This document shows, one piece after another, positions 46,493 to 56,641 of a DNA stretch of 64,000 nucleotides. The stretch covers positions 1 through 64,000 of the forward strand of contig NZ_JAGGJX010000001.1 in the NCBI RefSeq assembly GCF_017873185.1, read 5' to 3'. The notes under the pieces are model-generated. The model was not told where the DNA came from. It searched no databases and saw only the letters and a list, made by a program, of their open reading frames with translations. The DNA comes from Metaclostridioides mangenotii. Lineage in GTDB: Bacteria > Bacillota > Clostridia > Peptostreptococcales > Peptostreptococcaceae. Positions within the stretch are counted from its first letter, which is position 1; the number at the start of each line of letters is the position of its first letter. The position numbers and the translations under genes are program-made.

Positions 46493-47506
46493 GTGATAAT
46501 GCAGAAAAGTTTTGAAATTACAGATACAAGATTTGAAAGAGAACTGTTTGGCGATTTTGATGAAAATATTAAGTTAATTGAGAAAACTTTAAATATAGAT
46601 TTGATACTTAGAGAGGGTAATCTGACTTTAAGAGGAGAAGAAAAGAATGTAGACTCAGCAATTAAGCTAATGAATGAGCTACATAAAACAGTATCTAATG
46701 GCAAAAAATTAGATAAGCAAAGTGTAACTTATTCACTTTCTTTACTTCTTGAAGGAAGCGAAGGAAAAATTAAAGAACTTGAAGATACAATTGTTATAAC
46801 TCAAAGCGGAAAATCTGTTCAGCCAAAGACGCTTGGACAAAAAGATTACATTAAGCTTATTGAAAATAACGATATAACTTTTGGAGTTGGTCCAGCTGGT
46901 ACAGGAAAGACATATCTAGCGGTTTCTATGGCTGTTAGGGCATTTAAAAGGGATGAAGTGAAAAGAATAATACTTACAAGACCTGCAGTTGAAGCTGGAG
47001 AGAGTCTAGGATTTTTACCAGGGGATTTAAAAGACAAAGTAGATCCTTATTTAAGACCACTTTATGACGCTTTGTTTGAAATGTTAGGATCAGAAAAATT
47101 TGCAAAGTATCAGGAGAGGGGAACAATAGAAGTAGCACCTCTTGCGTATATGAGAGGGAGAACTCTAGATAACTCGTTTATAATACTTGATGAGGCCCAA
47201 AATACGACACCAGAGCAGATGAAGATGTTTTTAACTAGACTTGGCTTTGGATCAAAGGCAGTAGTAACTGGAGATATAACTCAAATAGATTTACCTAATA
47301 AAAAGAAAAGTGGACTTCTTCAGGCAACTGATATACTTAAGGATGTAAACGGAGTTGGCTCCATAATGCTTACGGAAAAAGACGTTGTAAGGCATGAGTT
47401 AGTTCAAAGGATAATAAGAGCTTACGATAAATTCGATAAAAAAGAAGAAGCCAAATTAGAGCAGAAGAAGGAAAAAGAAAGAGAAAAATTTACTAGAAGA
47501 AAGTAA
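46493..47506 (+). CDS. phoH: PhoH-family ATPase
   Basis: 337 aa from GTG 46493 after GAGGAGG (an ATG two codons in is possible). A KH-like N-terminal region precedes the PhoH core: Walker A GPAGTGKTYLA, RPAVEAGESLGFLPGD, Walker B FIILDEAQNTTPEQMKMFLT and VVTGDITQIDLP. PhoH proteins are RNA-associated ATPases that often work with YbeY, the next gene. Confidence 0.92.
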   Translation: MIMQKSFEITDTRFERELFGDFDENIKLIEKTLNIDLILREGNLTLRGEEKNVDSAIKLMNELHKTVSNGKKLDKQSVTYSLSLLLEGSEGKIKELEDTIVITQSGKSVQPKTLGQKDYIKLIENNDITFGVGPAGTGKTYLAVSMAVRAFKRDEVKRIILTRPAVEAGESLGFLPGDLKDKVDPYLRPLYDALFEMLGSEKFAKYQERGTIEVAPLAYMRGRTLDNSFIILDEAQNTTPEQMKMFLTRLGFGSKAVVTGDITQIDLPNKKKSGLLQATDILKDVNGVGSIMLTEKDVVRHELVQRIIRAYDKFDKKEEAKLEQKKEKEREKFTRRK

Positions 47507-47603
47507 TAAAATTGAAATACAGAGAATTAAATAAAAGTTATAAATGTATAAAGTAAAAATACAATTATATAAACAATAGATTAACTAAAAAGCAGGTGTT
47601 TTA

Positions 47604-48062
47604 ATGGAGATAATTTTAGAGAATAGACAAGACAAGATAAATTTAGAGGATGAACTTATAGATAAATTAAATGATATAATAATCGAATGTCTACATTATG
47701 AAGGTTATGACGATGATTACGATGTGAGTTTATCTTTTGTAGACAATAAAGAAATTAGAGAATTGAACAGAGAATTCAGAGGAATAGATAAGGAAACAGA
47801 TGTACTTTCATTTCCTCTATTGGATGATGAATTTGATGTTGAATTAGGAGAAGTTTCATTAGGAGATATAGTAGTATCGTTAGAAAAAGCGCTTGATCAA
47901 AGTATAGAGTATAACCACAGTATAGAAAGAGAAGTTTGTTTTTTAGTATGCCACAGCATGTTCCATTTACTTGGATACGATCATGATACAGTAGAAAATA
48001 CGAAAGAGATGAGACATAAGGAAGAGCATATTCTTGGGAAATTAAATATAACGAGGGATTAA
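47604..48062 (+). CDS. ybeY: Endoribonuclease YbeY
   Basis: 152 aa, ATG after CAGGTG. It has the metal site HSMFHLLGYDHD (three His) and NREFRGIDKETDVLSFPL. YbeY matures 16S rRNA 3' ends and takes part in ribosome quality control. The phoH-ybeY-dgkA-cdd-era order is conserved in Firmicutes. Confidence 0.93.
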   Translation: MEIILENRQDKINLEDELIDKLNDIIIECLHYEGYDDDYDVSLSFVDNKEIRELNREFRGIDKETDVLSFPLLDDEFDVELGEVSLGDIVVSLEKALDQSIEYNHSIEREVCFLVCHSMFHLLGYDHDTVENTKEMRHKEEHILGKLNITRD

Positions 48063-48066
48063 TATT

Positions 48067-48786
48067 ATGAAACCTGAAAAAAAGAGACGAGGTTTAATAA
48101 AGGCATTTAATGATGCTATTGAAGGAATTCTTTATACTTTTAAATTTGAGAGAAATATGAAGATACACTACCTAGGTTCAGCGCTCGTACTTGTAGTAAG
48201 TTTATTTCTCAATCTATCTAGAATTGAGATGATAATGTTGCTATTTTCGATAAGTTTAGTTGTAGTAGCAGAAATGTTTAATACAGCTGTTGAAAAAACT
48301 ATAGATTTAGTTACAGATGAATATCATGTTCTTGCAAAAATAGCTAAAGACGTTGCTGCAGGTGGAGTTTTGGTTGCAGCTCTAAATTCAGTGGTCGTAG
48401 GATATATACTTTTCTTTGATAAACTTACGGAGCTATCTGGTTTGTTTATTTTAAAGCTTAGAGAATCGGAACTTCACATAACGTTAATATGTATACTGTT
48501 AGTGCTTTTAGCCGTTGTTGTAGTAAAGGCACTTACGTCTTCAGGAACTCCTTTAAAAGGCGGTATGCCGAGTGGACATGCAGCTTTAGCTTTTGCTATA
48601 GCAACTGCAATAACTCTAATGACAGAACGAGTTGTAGCGTCTACACTTGCGTATATAATGGCAGTATTAGTTGCGCAGAGTAGGATAGAAGGAAAGATTC
48701 ACAGTTTTTGGGAGACCTTTGCTGGAGCACTTCTCGGTTCTCTAATCGCTATTTTAGTTTTCCAATTTGGTGTATTTTACAATTAA
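48067..48786 (+). CDS. Undecaprenol/diacylglycerol kinase fused to a PAP2 phosphatase domain
   Basis: 239 aa, ATG 5 bp after ybeY. Residues 1-120 are the DgkA-like membrane kinase with VVVAEMFNTAVEKTIDLVTD (active-site Glu). Residues 135-239 are a PAP2 domain, with KALTSSGTPLKGGMPSGHAA (motifs 1 and 2) and SRIEGKIHSFWETFAGALLG (motif 3). The halves have opposite chemistry, phosphorylation and dephosphorylation of a lipid, probably undecaprenol used for cell-wall synthesis. Most model Firmicutes have only the kinase half at this locus. Confidence 0.9.
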   Translation: MKPEKKRRGLIKAFNDAIEGILYTFKFERNMKIHYLGSALVLVVSLFLNLSRIEMIMLLFSISLVVVAEMFNTAVEKTIDLVTDEYHVLAKIAKDVAAGGVLVAALNSVVVGYILFFDKLTELSGLFILKLRESELHITLICILLVLLAVVVVKALTSSGTPLKGGMPSGHAALAFAIATAITLMTERVVASTLAYIMAVLVAQSRIEGKIHSFWETFAGALLGSLIAILVFQFGVFYN

Positions 48787-48900
48787 AGGTAGTTAATTGT
48801 TGGTTAAAACAAGTGAAATACTTATGTTTTACATGTTATTATGGTATAATATTTAGTATTAAATAATTACTTATATATTTTTTTGATTGGAGGAAATGTT

Positions 48901-49299
48901 GTGGACAACAGAGATCTACTTAAGCTTGCAGAAAAAGCTAGAGAGTTTTCATATTCCCCGTATTCAAAATTTAAAGTAGGCGCTGCCTTACTTACAAAAT
49001 CAGGTAAAGTCTACACAGGATGCAATATAGAGTGTGCGTCTTATGGAGGTACAAACTGTGCGGAGAGGACAGCGGTATTTAAATCTATATCAGAAGGTGA
49101 TCTTGATATAGAGAAAATCGCTATTGCCAGCGATAATTCAGAAAAAAACTTACCTACATACCCATGCGGTATATGTAGACAAGTTATATTAGAGTTTGGA
49201 ACCAATATCAGCATAATCACTGGATTTTCTAAAGGGGATATATTTGAAGAAAAGATTGGAGATTTACTTCCAAACTATTTTTCAGGTGAAGAATTTTAA
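48901..49299 (+). CDS. cdd: Cytidine deaminase
   Basis: 132 aa from GTG 48901, 7 nt after TTGGAGG. Zn and catalytic motifs NCAERTAVF (Cys and Glu) and PCGICRQVILEF (two Cys) are intact, and the N-terminal YSPYSKFKVGAALLTKSG is typical. Converts cytidine and deoxycytidine to uridine forms for salvage. Linked to era, as usual. Confidence 0.94.
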   Translation: MDNRDLLKLAEKAREFSYSPYSKFKVGAALLTKSGKVYTGCNIECASYGGTNCAERTAVFKSISEGDLDIEKIAIASDNSEKNLPTYPCGICRQVILEFGTNISIITGFSKGDIFEEKIGDLLPNYFSGEEF

Positions 49300-49334
49300 T
49301 ATAGCTTAATTCAAAATTAGTTAGGAGATATTTG

Positions 49335-50228
49335 ATGTTTAAATCAGGATTTGTCAGTATAGTAGGAAGAGCAAATGTTGGGAAGTCTACTTTGATGAAT
49401 AATATTGTCGGAGAGAAGATCGCTATAATGAGTGATAAGCCTCAGACTACAAGAAACACAATTCAAGCAGTTTACACTGATGAGGAATCACAGGTAGTAT
49501 TTTTAGATACTCCAGGTATACACAAGCCTAAAAACAAATTAGGTGAGGTTATGGTTAAGGCCGCTTCAGATGCTTTAAAAAATGTAGATGTAATTTTATT
49601 TGTAGTGGATGATTCTAAAAGCATTGGTCCAGGTGATAGAAAAATAATAGAGGATTTGAGAGAATCAAAAACTCCTATTATATTGATTATAAATAAGATA
49701 GATAAGTTAGATCAAAAAGAGGAACTTTTCGACTTGATTGAAAAGTACAATAAAGAAGGTATATTTAAAGAAATTGTACCTTTATCAGCGCTTAAAGGTA
49801 AAAATATAGATTCTCTTATAAAGGCAATAAAAGTTTATCTTGAGGAAGGTCCAAAATACTTCCCAGACGATATGATTACTGACCAGCCAGAGAGAGTACT
49901 TATATCTGAGCTTATCAGAGAAAAAGTACTGCACTATATAAGCGATGAAGTTCCTCATGGTGTTGCAGTAGAAGTTGAGAGAATAAAAGGCAGAAAAGAT
50001 AAAGACTTAGTAGATATTTCTGCTATAATCTACTGTGAGAGAGATTCTCACAAAGGTATAATAATAGGAAAAAACGGTAGAAAACTTAAAGGGATTGGTA
50101 AATCAGCAAGAGAAGATATGGAATTCCTTTTAGGCTCAAAAGTAAATCTTCAACTGTGGGTAAAAGTCAAAGAAAATTGGAGAAACTTGCAAAACTATAT
50201 TAATAATTTTGGGTATAATGAAAAATAA
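49335..50228 (+). CDS. era: GTPase Era
   Basis: 297 aa from ATG 49335 after TTAGGAG. G motifs: GRANVGKSTLMN (G1), TTRN (G2), DTPGIHKP (G3), NKID (G4), SALKG (G5). The C-terminal KH domain carries the IIGKNGRKLKGIGKSAR signature. Era binds the 3' end of 16S rRNA in 30S maturation. Confidence 0.95.
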   Translation: MFKSGFVSIVGRANVGKSTLMNNIVGEKIAIMSDKPQTTRNTIQAVYTDEESQVVFLDTPGIHKPKNKLGEVMVKAASDALKNVDVILFVVDDSKSIGPGDRKIIEDLRESKTPIILIINKIDKLDQKEELFDLIEKYNKEGIFKEIVPLSALKGKNIDSLIKAIKVYLEEGPKYFPDDMITDQPERVLISELIREKVLHYISDEVPHGVAVEVERIKGRKDKDLVDISAIIYCERDSHKGIIIGKNGRKLKGIGKSAREDMEFLLGSKVNLQLWVKVKENWRNLQNYINNFGYNEK

Positions 50229-50239
50229 AGGTGGGTTAT

Positions 50240-51625
50240 ATGGATAGGAAACAGGAAACTTCCGGAGATTTGTTATCTGAGGTAATTAGTTTGATAGACG
50301 CCAATAAGCTGTTAGAGCTTCGAGAACTTATAGAAGAATATCATATAATGGATATTTTAGACATAATCGAAAATCTAGATGAAGCGATGCAGATAAAGAT
50401 GTTTGAGGTACTTCCTCTAGATATGGCAGCAGCAATTTTTGAAGAAAGCGATTCAGATTTTTTTATTAGTGTTCTTTCAAAGATTGATGTAGAACACACT
50501 AAAAATATTCTAGAGCTTATGTCTCTTGGAGATATGGCTGGTATTTTGAATAAAATAGATGAAAAAGAACGCGAAAAGATAATAAATCTTTTAAGTGAAG
50601 AAGACGCAAAAGATGTAAAAGAGTTATTATTTTATGACGAGGATACTGCTGGCGGTACTATGACTACTGGATATATAGCAGTAAATAAAGATATGACGGC
50701 ACTTCAAGCTATAGATCACATGCGTGAAGAGGCAGAAGAAGCTGAGACTATTTACTATATTTATGTAGTCGACGATAAAGAAAAATTGGTTGGTGTACTT
50801 TCTCTTAGAGAACTTATTATAGCCAGAGACAAAAGTATTATTGGCGATTTGATGAGTGAAAATCTAGTATCTGTATACGTAGATGAAGACCGAGAGGAAG
50901 CTGTTAGGTTAGTTTCAAAGTATAATCTAGTAACTATCCCTGTAATTGATAGACAAGGAGTACTCAAGGGTATAATAACTGTAGATGATATTATAGATGT
51001 TATGGAAGAAGAAGCAACTGAAGATATGTACAAAATAGCTGGAAGTTCAGAGCATGAAAGAGGGCTTTCAGAAAATGAACATATTACTATTAAAGAGCAA
51101 GTAATGTCGTCAATTAGAGGAAGAACTCCTTGGTTGATTATATCATTAATAGGTGGATTTATTTCAACAATGATATTTTACAATTTCGGAGATGTTTTAA
51201 ATCCTACATATGCGCCACTTGTGTTTTTTATACCACTTGTGATAGGTATGGGTGGAAATACAGGAACACAATCTGCATCAGTAACAGTTATTAATATATC
51301 GTCCAACAAAGATTTGGACTACGGAAATGTTTTAAGAGAGTTTTTAGTCGGTCTAATGACTGGTTTAATTTGTAGTATAATCACAGGAATAGCGATATTT
51401 ATGTTTACAAAAACATTTGATATAACTTTTGTTGTATCGATAGCTGTATTTATAAATATGGCACTTGGTGCAACTTTAGGAGCATTACTTCCTGTAATTT
51501 TAAATAAAATTGATGCAGATCCAACTACTATTTCAGCACCTATTATATCTACAGTACTTGATATTACTGGATTAGTAGTTTACTTTACAATAGCAACGAT
51601 ATTATTGTCAAAAATTGCTTTATAA
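50240..51625 (+). CDS. mgtE: Magnesium transporter MgtE
   Basis: 461 aa from ATG 50240 with AAAGGTGGG upstream. Order: superhelical N domain (about 1-130), two CBS domains (AVNKDMTALQAIDHMREEAE, MSENLVSVYVDEDREEAVRL), plug helix, then five TM helices with PLVIGMGGNTGTQSASV and NMALGATLGALLPVILNKI. It is a Mg-gated channel that closes when cytosolic Mg is high. It follows era by 11 bp. Confidence 0.93.
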   Translation: MDRKQETSGDLLSEVISLIDANKLLELRELIEEYHIMDILDIIENLDEAMQIKMFEVLPLDMAAAIFEESDSDFFISVLSKIDVEHTKNILELMSLGDMAGILNKIDEKEREKIINLLSEEDAKDVKELLFYDEDTAGGTMTTGYIAVNKDMTALQAIDHMREEAEEAETIYYIYVVDDKEKLVGVLSLRELIIARDKSIIGDLMSENLVSVYVDEDREEAVRLVSKYNLVTIPVIDRQGVLKGIITVDDIIDVMEEEATEDMYKIAGSSEHERGLSENEHITIKEQVMSSIRGRTPWLIISLIGGFISTMIFYNFGDVLNPTYAPLVFFIPLVIGMGGNTGTQSASVTVINISSNKDLDYGNVLREFLVGLMTGLICSIITGIAIFMFTKTFDITFVVSIAVFINMALGATLGALLPVILNKIDADPTTISAPIISTVLDITGLVVYFTIATILLSKIAL

Positions 51626-51642
51626 ATTTATGTATGAATTAT

Positions 51643-51689
51643 CCTCTTCTTACTAAAAATATAGATATAAAAGTAAGAAGGGGGTTTTT
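51643..51689 (+). terminator. Hairpin that holds the yqzL ribosome binding site
   Basis: CCTCTTCTTACT (51643-51654) pairs with AGTAAGAAGGGG (51672-51683), and a T5 run follows. It may terminate mgtE transcripts. The purine-rich arm is also the only SD for yqzL, so the stem would mask it. Confidence 0.65.
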
Positions 51690-51693
51690 AAAA

Positions 51694-51849
51694 ATGGACG
51701 ATCTTTGTTGGGAAGTTTTTAAAATGACTGGAAGCATAGACGCATATTTATATATTAATCAGTACAATAATATATATGGAGAAAATGAAGATATGAGGGA
51801 GACAAGTAAAGACGATGATAATTTTGAATACCCAGGGGATAGTACTTAG
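51694..51849 (+). CDS. yqzL: YqzL-family small protein
   Basis: 51 aa from ATG 51694, which follows AAGAAGGGGG; in-frame codons before it cross the hairpin and are not used. [20 protein letters not shown] is the family signature. YqzL lies immediately upstream of recO in many Firmicutes and is uncharacterised. Here its acidic C-terminus overlaps the recO start by 35 bp. Confidence 0.75.
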   Translation: MDDLCWEVFKMTGSIDAYLYINQYNNIYGENEDMRETSKDDDNFEYPGDST

Positions 51850-52588
51850 AGCAGTAAAATATAAAGAAAACGATCTAATACTTACGTTATTTACTCGTAA
51901 ATTAGGGAAAGTTTCTGCTATCGCTAAAGGGGCAAGAAGAAATAAAAGTTCTCTTCTATCGTCTTGTCAATTGTTTTCGTACAGTGACTTCATATTAAAA
52001 AAACAAGGTAACATGTATAGAGTTACGCAGAGTGACATTATCAAGAATTTTTACAATATATCTTACGATTTCGATGCATTTTCGTACGCAGCGTATATTA
52101 TAAAGTTGGTAGAAAATTCGATTTATGAAAACCAAACCAACAATAGACTATTTACATTGTTAGCGCAAACTCTTTACTTATATACACAAGATAATGTAGA
52201 TAAGCAGTATGTAACCTCTGCATTTGAACTAAAGTTTTTGGATTATGTCGGGGTAAAACCTGTTGTCGATAGGTGTATAAGTTGTTCAAAAAAAAATTCT
52301 GAGAGTTATGTTTTTAATATTGAAGAAGGCGGTATTTTGTGCAATAATTGTAGTAATCATTTCGTACAAAATATCAAGTTGGATTTAACAACTGTAAAGC
52401 TTATGGAATATGTATTAAGTAATGATATTTTAAAATGTAGTAGAGCAAAAGTCTCTAAATATATCCTTAATGAGCTTGACAATGTATTAAAGAAATATTT
52501 GCAAACTCATATAGGCAATATAAACATGAAGTCATTACACTTACTTAAAAGTGTACAAAATGATAAAGGAGTGGATAATAATGGATAA
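51815..52588 (+). CDS. recO: DNA repair protein RecO
   Basis: 257 aa from ATG 51815 inside yqzL. N-terminal OB fold ([38 protein letters not shown]), helical core, and a zinc finger with C-x2-C near residue 153 (RCISCSK) and C-x2-C near 174 (LCNNCSN). RecO loads RecA onto SSB-coated gaps with RecR. Translation is probably coupled to yqzL. Confidence 0.9.
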   Translation: MIILNTQGIVLRAVKYKENDLILTLFTRKLGKVSAIAKGARRNKSSLLSSCQLFSYSDFILKKQGNMYRVTQSDIIKNFYNISYDFDAFSYAAYIIKLVENSIYENQTNNRLFTLLAQTLYLYTQDNVDKQYVTSAFELKFLDYVGVKPVVDRCISCSKKNSESYVFNIEEGGILCNNCSNHFVQNIKLDLTTVKLMEYVLSNDILKCSRAKVSKYILNELDNVLKKYLQTHIGNINMKSLHLLKSVQNDKGVDNNG

Positions 52589-53177
52589 TATAACTATTGA
52601 AAAAGTAGACGCTGTATTTGAGAGAATTCCAAGTGCTACTTATGCTGATGCTAAGGAAGCACTGATAAAATGTAATGGAGATGTTGTTGAAGCTGTAGTT
52701 TACCTTGAAAACCAAAAGAAAAACAAAGGTAAAAAAGCTAAAGAAACATTAGAAGATGTATTTGGTAAAGATGGAGAAGATATAAAGAATCAACTAAAAG
52801 ATTTATTAAAGAAGAGTAGCGTTGTTAGAGTAATTGTTGAGAAAGACAATAAAGTTATGATGAACATTCCTTTAACTGTAGGAGTAGTTGGAGCTGCTTT
52901 AGTCCCAGTAATAACTTTAGTAGGGTTATCTGCAGCAGTAATAACAAAATACCGCATAAAAGTTCAGAACGAAGAAAGCGGTGAAGTTGTAGATTTAGGT
53001 GAATTAAACGAAGAAAAGCTTCACGTTCTTAAAAATATGATAGTAAATACTGCAAAAGATGTTAAAGATGTAGTAGTTGACAAAAATAAAGATTCAAAAA
53101 ATGATGATAAAGATATTACAGATGATCTTATGAAAGAGTTCGAAAGCAAAAAAGAAAAAGATGAAGAAAACAAATAA
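52581..53177 (+). CDS. UBA-like/DUF4342 protein
   Basis: 198 aa from ATG 52581 after AAGGAG. The first 45 residues are a UBA-like three-helix domain ([38 protein letters not shown]). DUF4342 follows with a hydrophobic segment ([20 protein letters not shown]) and an acidic/Lys tail. Function is unknown. The gene starts inside the last codons of recO, and it lies ahead of glyQS. Confidence 0.8.
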   Translation: MDNITIEKVDAVFERIPSATYADAKEALIKCNGDVVEAVVYLENQKKNKGKKAKETLEDVFGKDGEDIKNQLKDLLKKSSVVRVIVEKDNKVMMNIPLTVGVVGAALVPVITLVGLSAAVITKYRIKVQNEESGEVVDLGELNEEKLHVLKNMIVNTAKDVKDVVVDKNKDSKNDDKDITDDLMKEFESKKEKDEENK

Positions 53178-53282
53178 AAAATATGATTTAAAACTAAAAA
53201 TATTTCTCTGTCAATATTGACAAATTTTGTGTCATTTGATAACCTAAAAATTAGAGAAAGTTAGTTTTAGAAACTATTAGGG

Positions 53283-53309
53283 GCCTTTCGTGAAGACGAG
53301 AGGCTTTAT
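53283..53309 (+). terminator. Hairpin before glyQ
   Basis: GCCTTTCGT pairs with ACGAGAGGC (one G-T pair) around GAAG, and TTTATTATTAT follows, 20 bp before the glyQ start. It may terminate the recO unit or attenuate glyQS. No T-box sequence is present. Confidence 0.55.
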
Positions 53310-53328
53310 TATTATAGGAGGAGTTTTT

Positions 53329-54207
53329 ATGAATTTTCAAGATATGATACTAGCGTTGCAAAGATACTGGGCAAAGCAAGGATGTATCATGATGCAACCA
53401 TATGATGTTGAAAAGGGTGCAGGAACAATGAATCCAAATACATTTTTGAGATCACTAGGTCCTGAGCCATGGAAGGTTTGTTATGTTGAGCCATCTAGGA
53501 GGCCAGCAGACGGTAGATACGGCGAAAACCCAAATAGACTATATCAACATCATCAATTCCAAGTGATATTGAAACCGTCTCCAGATAATATACAAGAGCT
53601 TTATTTGGAGAGTTTAAAAGAAATTGGTATAGACCCTAACGAGCACGACATAAGATTTGTAGAGGACAACTGGGAAGCAGCAACAATGGGTGCATGGGGC
53701 CTTGGATGGGAAGTATGGTTAGATGGTATGGAAATCACTCAGTTCACATATTTCCAACAAGTCGGAAACGTAGAGTGTGAGCTAGAAACAGGTGAGATTA
53801 CTTACGGTCTTGAAAGATTAGCTATGTACATCCAAGAAGTTGACAGTGTATACGATATAAAATGGAATGACGAAATCACTTATGGAGAAGTATTTAGGAA
53901 AGCTGAATTTGAAAACTCTGTATATGCTTTTGAGAAATGTGATATAGACATGATGTTTAATCTATTTGATACATACGAAAAAGAAGCACTTAAACTAATG
54001 GATGAGGGGCTTGTAATGCCTTCTTACGACTATGTGCTTAAGTGTTCACATGCTTTCAATACTCTAGATGCTAGAGGAGCTATAGGAGTCAGCCAGAGAG
54101 CTTCTTTTATAGGTAGAGTTAGAAATATGGCAAAGACTATAGCAGTAACTTATGTAAATCAAAGAGAAGAAATGGGATTCCCTCTTTTAAAGGAAGGTGA
54201 CAAATAA
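53329..54207 (+). CDS. glyQ: Glycyl-tRNA synthetase alpha subunit
   Basis: 292 aa from ATG 53329 after AGGAGGAG. Class IIc-type catalytic chain with [57 protein letters not shown] and [20 protein letters not shown]. It forms the bacterial alpha2beta2 enzyme with GlyS. The stop overlaps the glyS start by one base (TAATG). Confidence 0.95.
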   Translation: MNFQDMILALQRYWAKQGCIMMQPYDVEKGAGTMNPNTFLRSLGPEPWKVCYVEPSRRPADGRYGENPNRLYQHHQFQVILKPSPDNIQELYLESLKEIGIDPNEHDIRFVEDNWEAATMGAWGLGWEVWLDGMEITQFTYFQQVGNVECELETGEITYGLERLAMYIQEVDSVYDIKWNDEITYGEVFRKAEFENSVYAFEKCDIDMMFNLFDTYEKEALKLMDEGLVMPSYDYVLKCSHAFNTLDARGAIGVSQRASFIGRVRNMAKTIAVTYVNQREEMGFPLLKEGDK

Positions 54208-56276
54208 TGAATAATTACCTTTTATTTGAAATTGGTGTTGAAGAGATGCCAGCTAGATTTGTAGGAAATACATTATTTCAATTAAAGAGCAATCTTTCTA
54301 AATTATTTAATGAGAACAGAATAGCTTTTGAAGATATTAAAGCTTATGGAACTCCAAGAAGATTGACTTTAATAGTTAATGGAATAGTAGAAAAACAAAG
54401 CGACTTAGAAGAAGAAGTAAAAGGACCGGCTAAAAAGATAGCAATGGATGCAGATAATAATTTCACAAAGCCTGCACTAGGTTTTATGAAGAGCAAAGGT
54501 TTAAATCCAGAAGATATATACTTTAAAGAAGTTGGTAAAGACGAGTATATGTTTGCTACGATCAGACAAAAAGGCGAGTCAAGTGAAGAAATAATAAAAG
54601 AGATACTTCCACAGACTATAAAATCTGTAGTATTCCCTAAGTCGATGCGTTGGGGAGGAAAAAATTTAAGATTTGTTAGACCTATAAGATGGTTAGTTAC
54701 ATTATTAAATGATAAAGTAGTGGAGTTTGATCTTGAAGGAATAGTTTCTTCTAATAAAACTAAAGGTCATAGATTCCTTGGACAAAGTGAAATAATAGTA
54801 ACTTCATTAGAAGATTATTTAAATAAATTAGAAGAAAACTACGTAATATTAGACCAAGATAAGAGAAAAGAAATTATAAAAGAACAATGTATTAAAGTTG
54901 CAGATAGTTTAAATGGAACTGTGGAATTAGACGAAGAATTACTCGAAGAAGTAACTCATTTAGTGGAATATCCAACAGCTTTTTATGGAGAATTTGATAA
55001 AAATTATACAAAGTTGCCAAAAGAAGTAGTTATAACTCCTATGAAGCAACATCAAAGGTACTTCCCTGTTACAAAGGATGGAAAATTACTTCCAAACTTT
55101 ATAGCTGTTAGAAATGGGAATGATTTTAGAATAGATAACGTAAAAGAAGGTAATGAAAAAGTTCTAGAAGCTAGACTTGCAGATGCGTTATTCTTCTACA
55201 ACGAAGATATAAAACACAGTTTAGATGTTTATATTGAAAAATTAAAAGATGTTGTGTTCCAAGCACAACTTGGATCTATATATGAAAAGACTTTAAGAAT
55301 GGACAAGTTGAGTTTGGATATATTAGATATACTTAATATACCAGAAGAAAAAATACATGCTTCAAGAGCTGCTAAACTTTCTAAAGCAGACTTAGTTACA
55401 GGAATGGTCGGAGAGTTTGATGAGCTTCAAGGATTTATGGGCAAAGAGTACGCTAAAGTATCAGGAGAAGATGATGCAGTTTGTGAAGCTATATTTGAAC
55501 ACTACCTTCCAAGATTCTCAGGAGATATTCTTCCGCAAACTAATTCTGGGGTTGCAGTCTCAATAGCGGATAAACTTGATTCAATAGCTGGTTTCTTTGC
55601 AATAGGAATTCAGCCGACTGGATCACAAGATCCATATGCTTTAAGACGTCAAGCGTTAGGTGTACTTAGTATACTTATGGATAAAAAGATTGATGCAGAT
55701 TTAAAAACTCTTATTGAGTGTGCATTGGATAATTATTCTGAGATAGAATTTGATAAAAAAGCAGTATGTGCTAGTATTATGAATTTCTTCAATGAGAGAG
55801 TTAGAATCTTATTTAAAGATATGGGTATAAGATACGATGTTGTAGATGCTGTTATAAGTTCTGATGTAAACGACATTTACGATATGTACTGTAGGGCTTT
55901 AGCGCTTAATAGCTGGTTAGATAGAGATGAACTAGTAGAAATGCTTACAGCTTTTAATAGGGTGTCTACATTAGCTCAGAAGGCTGCTGAAAATGATAAA
56001 GTAGAGGAGTCTCTATTTAAAGAAGAGGCTGAAAAAAAATTGTACAGTGAGTTTAAAAATGTAAAGACTAAGGTTGAAGAGTTCATCTCTGACAAAAAAT
56101 ATGATGAAGCACTTGAGACTTTTGCATCTCTAAGACCTGCTGTAGACTCTATGTTTGATTCAGTGATGGTTATGGATAATGATGAGGCATTAAAAAATAA
56201 TAGATTAGGTTTACTTAAACAAATTTACGATACTATGCTAAAGATATGTGATTTATCTAAGATAGTATATAAGTAG
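54207..56276 (+). CDS. glyS: Glycyl-tRNA synthetase beta subunit
   Basis: 689 aa, ATG overlapping the glyQ stop. N-terminal LLFEIGVEEMPARFVGNTLF, FPKSMRWGGKNLRFVRPIRW in the tRNA-handling region, an HD-like middle, and a helical DALR-type C-terminus with LSKADLVTGMVGEFDELQGF and LRRQALGVL. It recognises and binds tRNA-Gly. Confidence 0.95.
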   Translation: MNNYLLFEIGVEEMPARFVGNTLFQLKSNLSKLFNENRIAFEDIKAYGTPRRLTLIVNGIVEKQSDLEEEVKGPAKKIAMDADNNFTKPALGFMKSKGLNPEDIYFKEVGKDEYMFATIRQKGESSEEIIKEILPQTIKSVVFPKSMRWGGKNLRFVRPIRWLVTLLNDKVVEFDLEGIVSSNKTKGHRFLGQSEIIVTSLEDYLNKLEENYVILDQDKRKEIIKEQCIKVADSLNGTVELDEELLEEVTHLVEYPTAFYGEFDKNYTKLPKEVVITPMKQHQRYFPVTKDGKLLPNFIAVRNGNDFRIDNVKEGNEKVLEARLADALFFYNEDIKHSLDVYIEKLKDVVFQAQLGSIYEKTLRMDKLSLDILDILNIPEEKIHASRAAKLSKADLVTGMVGEFDELQGFMGKEYAKVSGEDDAVCEAIFEHYLPRFSGDILPQTNSGVAVSIADKLDSIAGFFAIGIQPTGSQDPYALRRQALGVLSILMDKKIDADLKTLIECALDNYSEIEFDKKAVCASIMNFFNERVRILFKDMGIRYDVVDAVISSDVNDIYDMYCRALALNSWLDRDELVEMLTAFNRVSTLAQKAAENDKVEESLFKEEAEKKLYSEFKNVKTKVEEFISDKKYDEALETFASLRPAVDSMFDSVMVMDNDEALKNNRLGLLKQIYDTMLKICDLSKIVYK

Positions 56277-56400
56277 TTGGTTTTAATAGAATTTATCAAT
56301 TATTAGATTTGGGGTTATGAGCAAATTTTAGGTGAAATATTGATTGATGACATATCAAATAAGTCGATAAGTTTTGTCTGATTTTAAATATTTATAATAT

Positions 56401-56434
56401 AAAGGCAAGTCCATTAAGGGCATGCCTTTTTTTA
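56401..56434 (+). terminator. Terminator of the glyQS operon
   Basis: AAAGGCA/TGCCTTT arms with inner G-C pairs, then T7. It lies 125 bp beyond glyS. Confidence 0.85.
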
Positions 56435-56468
56435 TGCAATAAATTAATATTAGTTAATATGGATTTGG

Positions 56469-56525
56469 TGAGGCAGGTGAGAAAATACAAGGCAACGCTG
56501 CAGCTGCTGTAACTGGTGGACATTA
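56469..56525 (+). pseudogene. Short orphan C-terminal fragment
   Basis: The frame reads EAGEKIQGNAAAAVTGGH and a stop, preceded by a stop a few codons earlier and lacking a start. The Gly/Ala-rich composition looks like a protein C-terminus, but I cannot assign it. Confidence 0.2.
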
Positions 56526-56641
56526 GTTAAATTTAAATAATGGATTAGTTGTAAAATTTAGTATATAATTTATTATAGTTCTTAGAAACTAATTTATGAA
56601 TTTAATAAACGGATTAAAAACTAATGTAGGGGAGAAATAAA

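Noticed and set aside
53178-53328. T-box riboswitch ahead of glyQS
   Set aside because: The leader is only about 150 bp and lacks the T-box and specifier features. Only a short hairpin is present.
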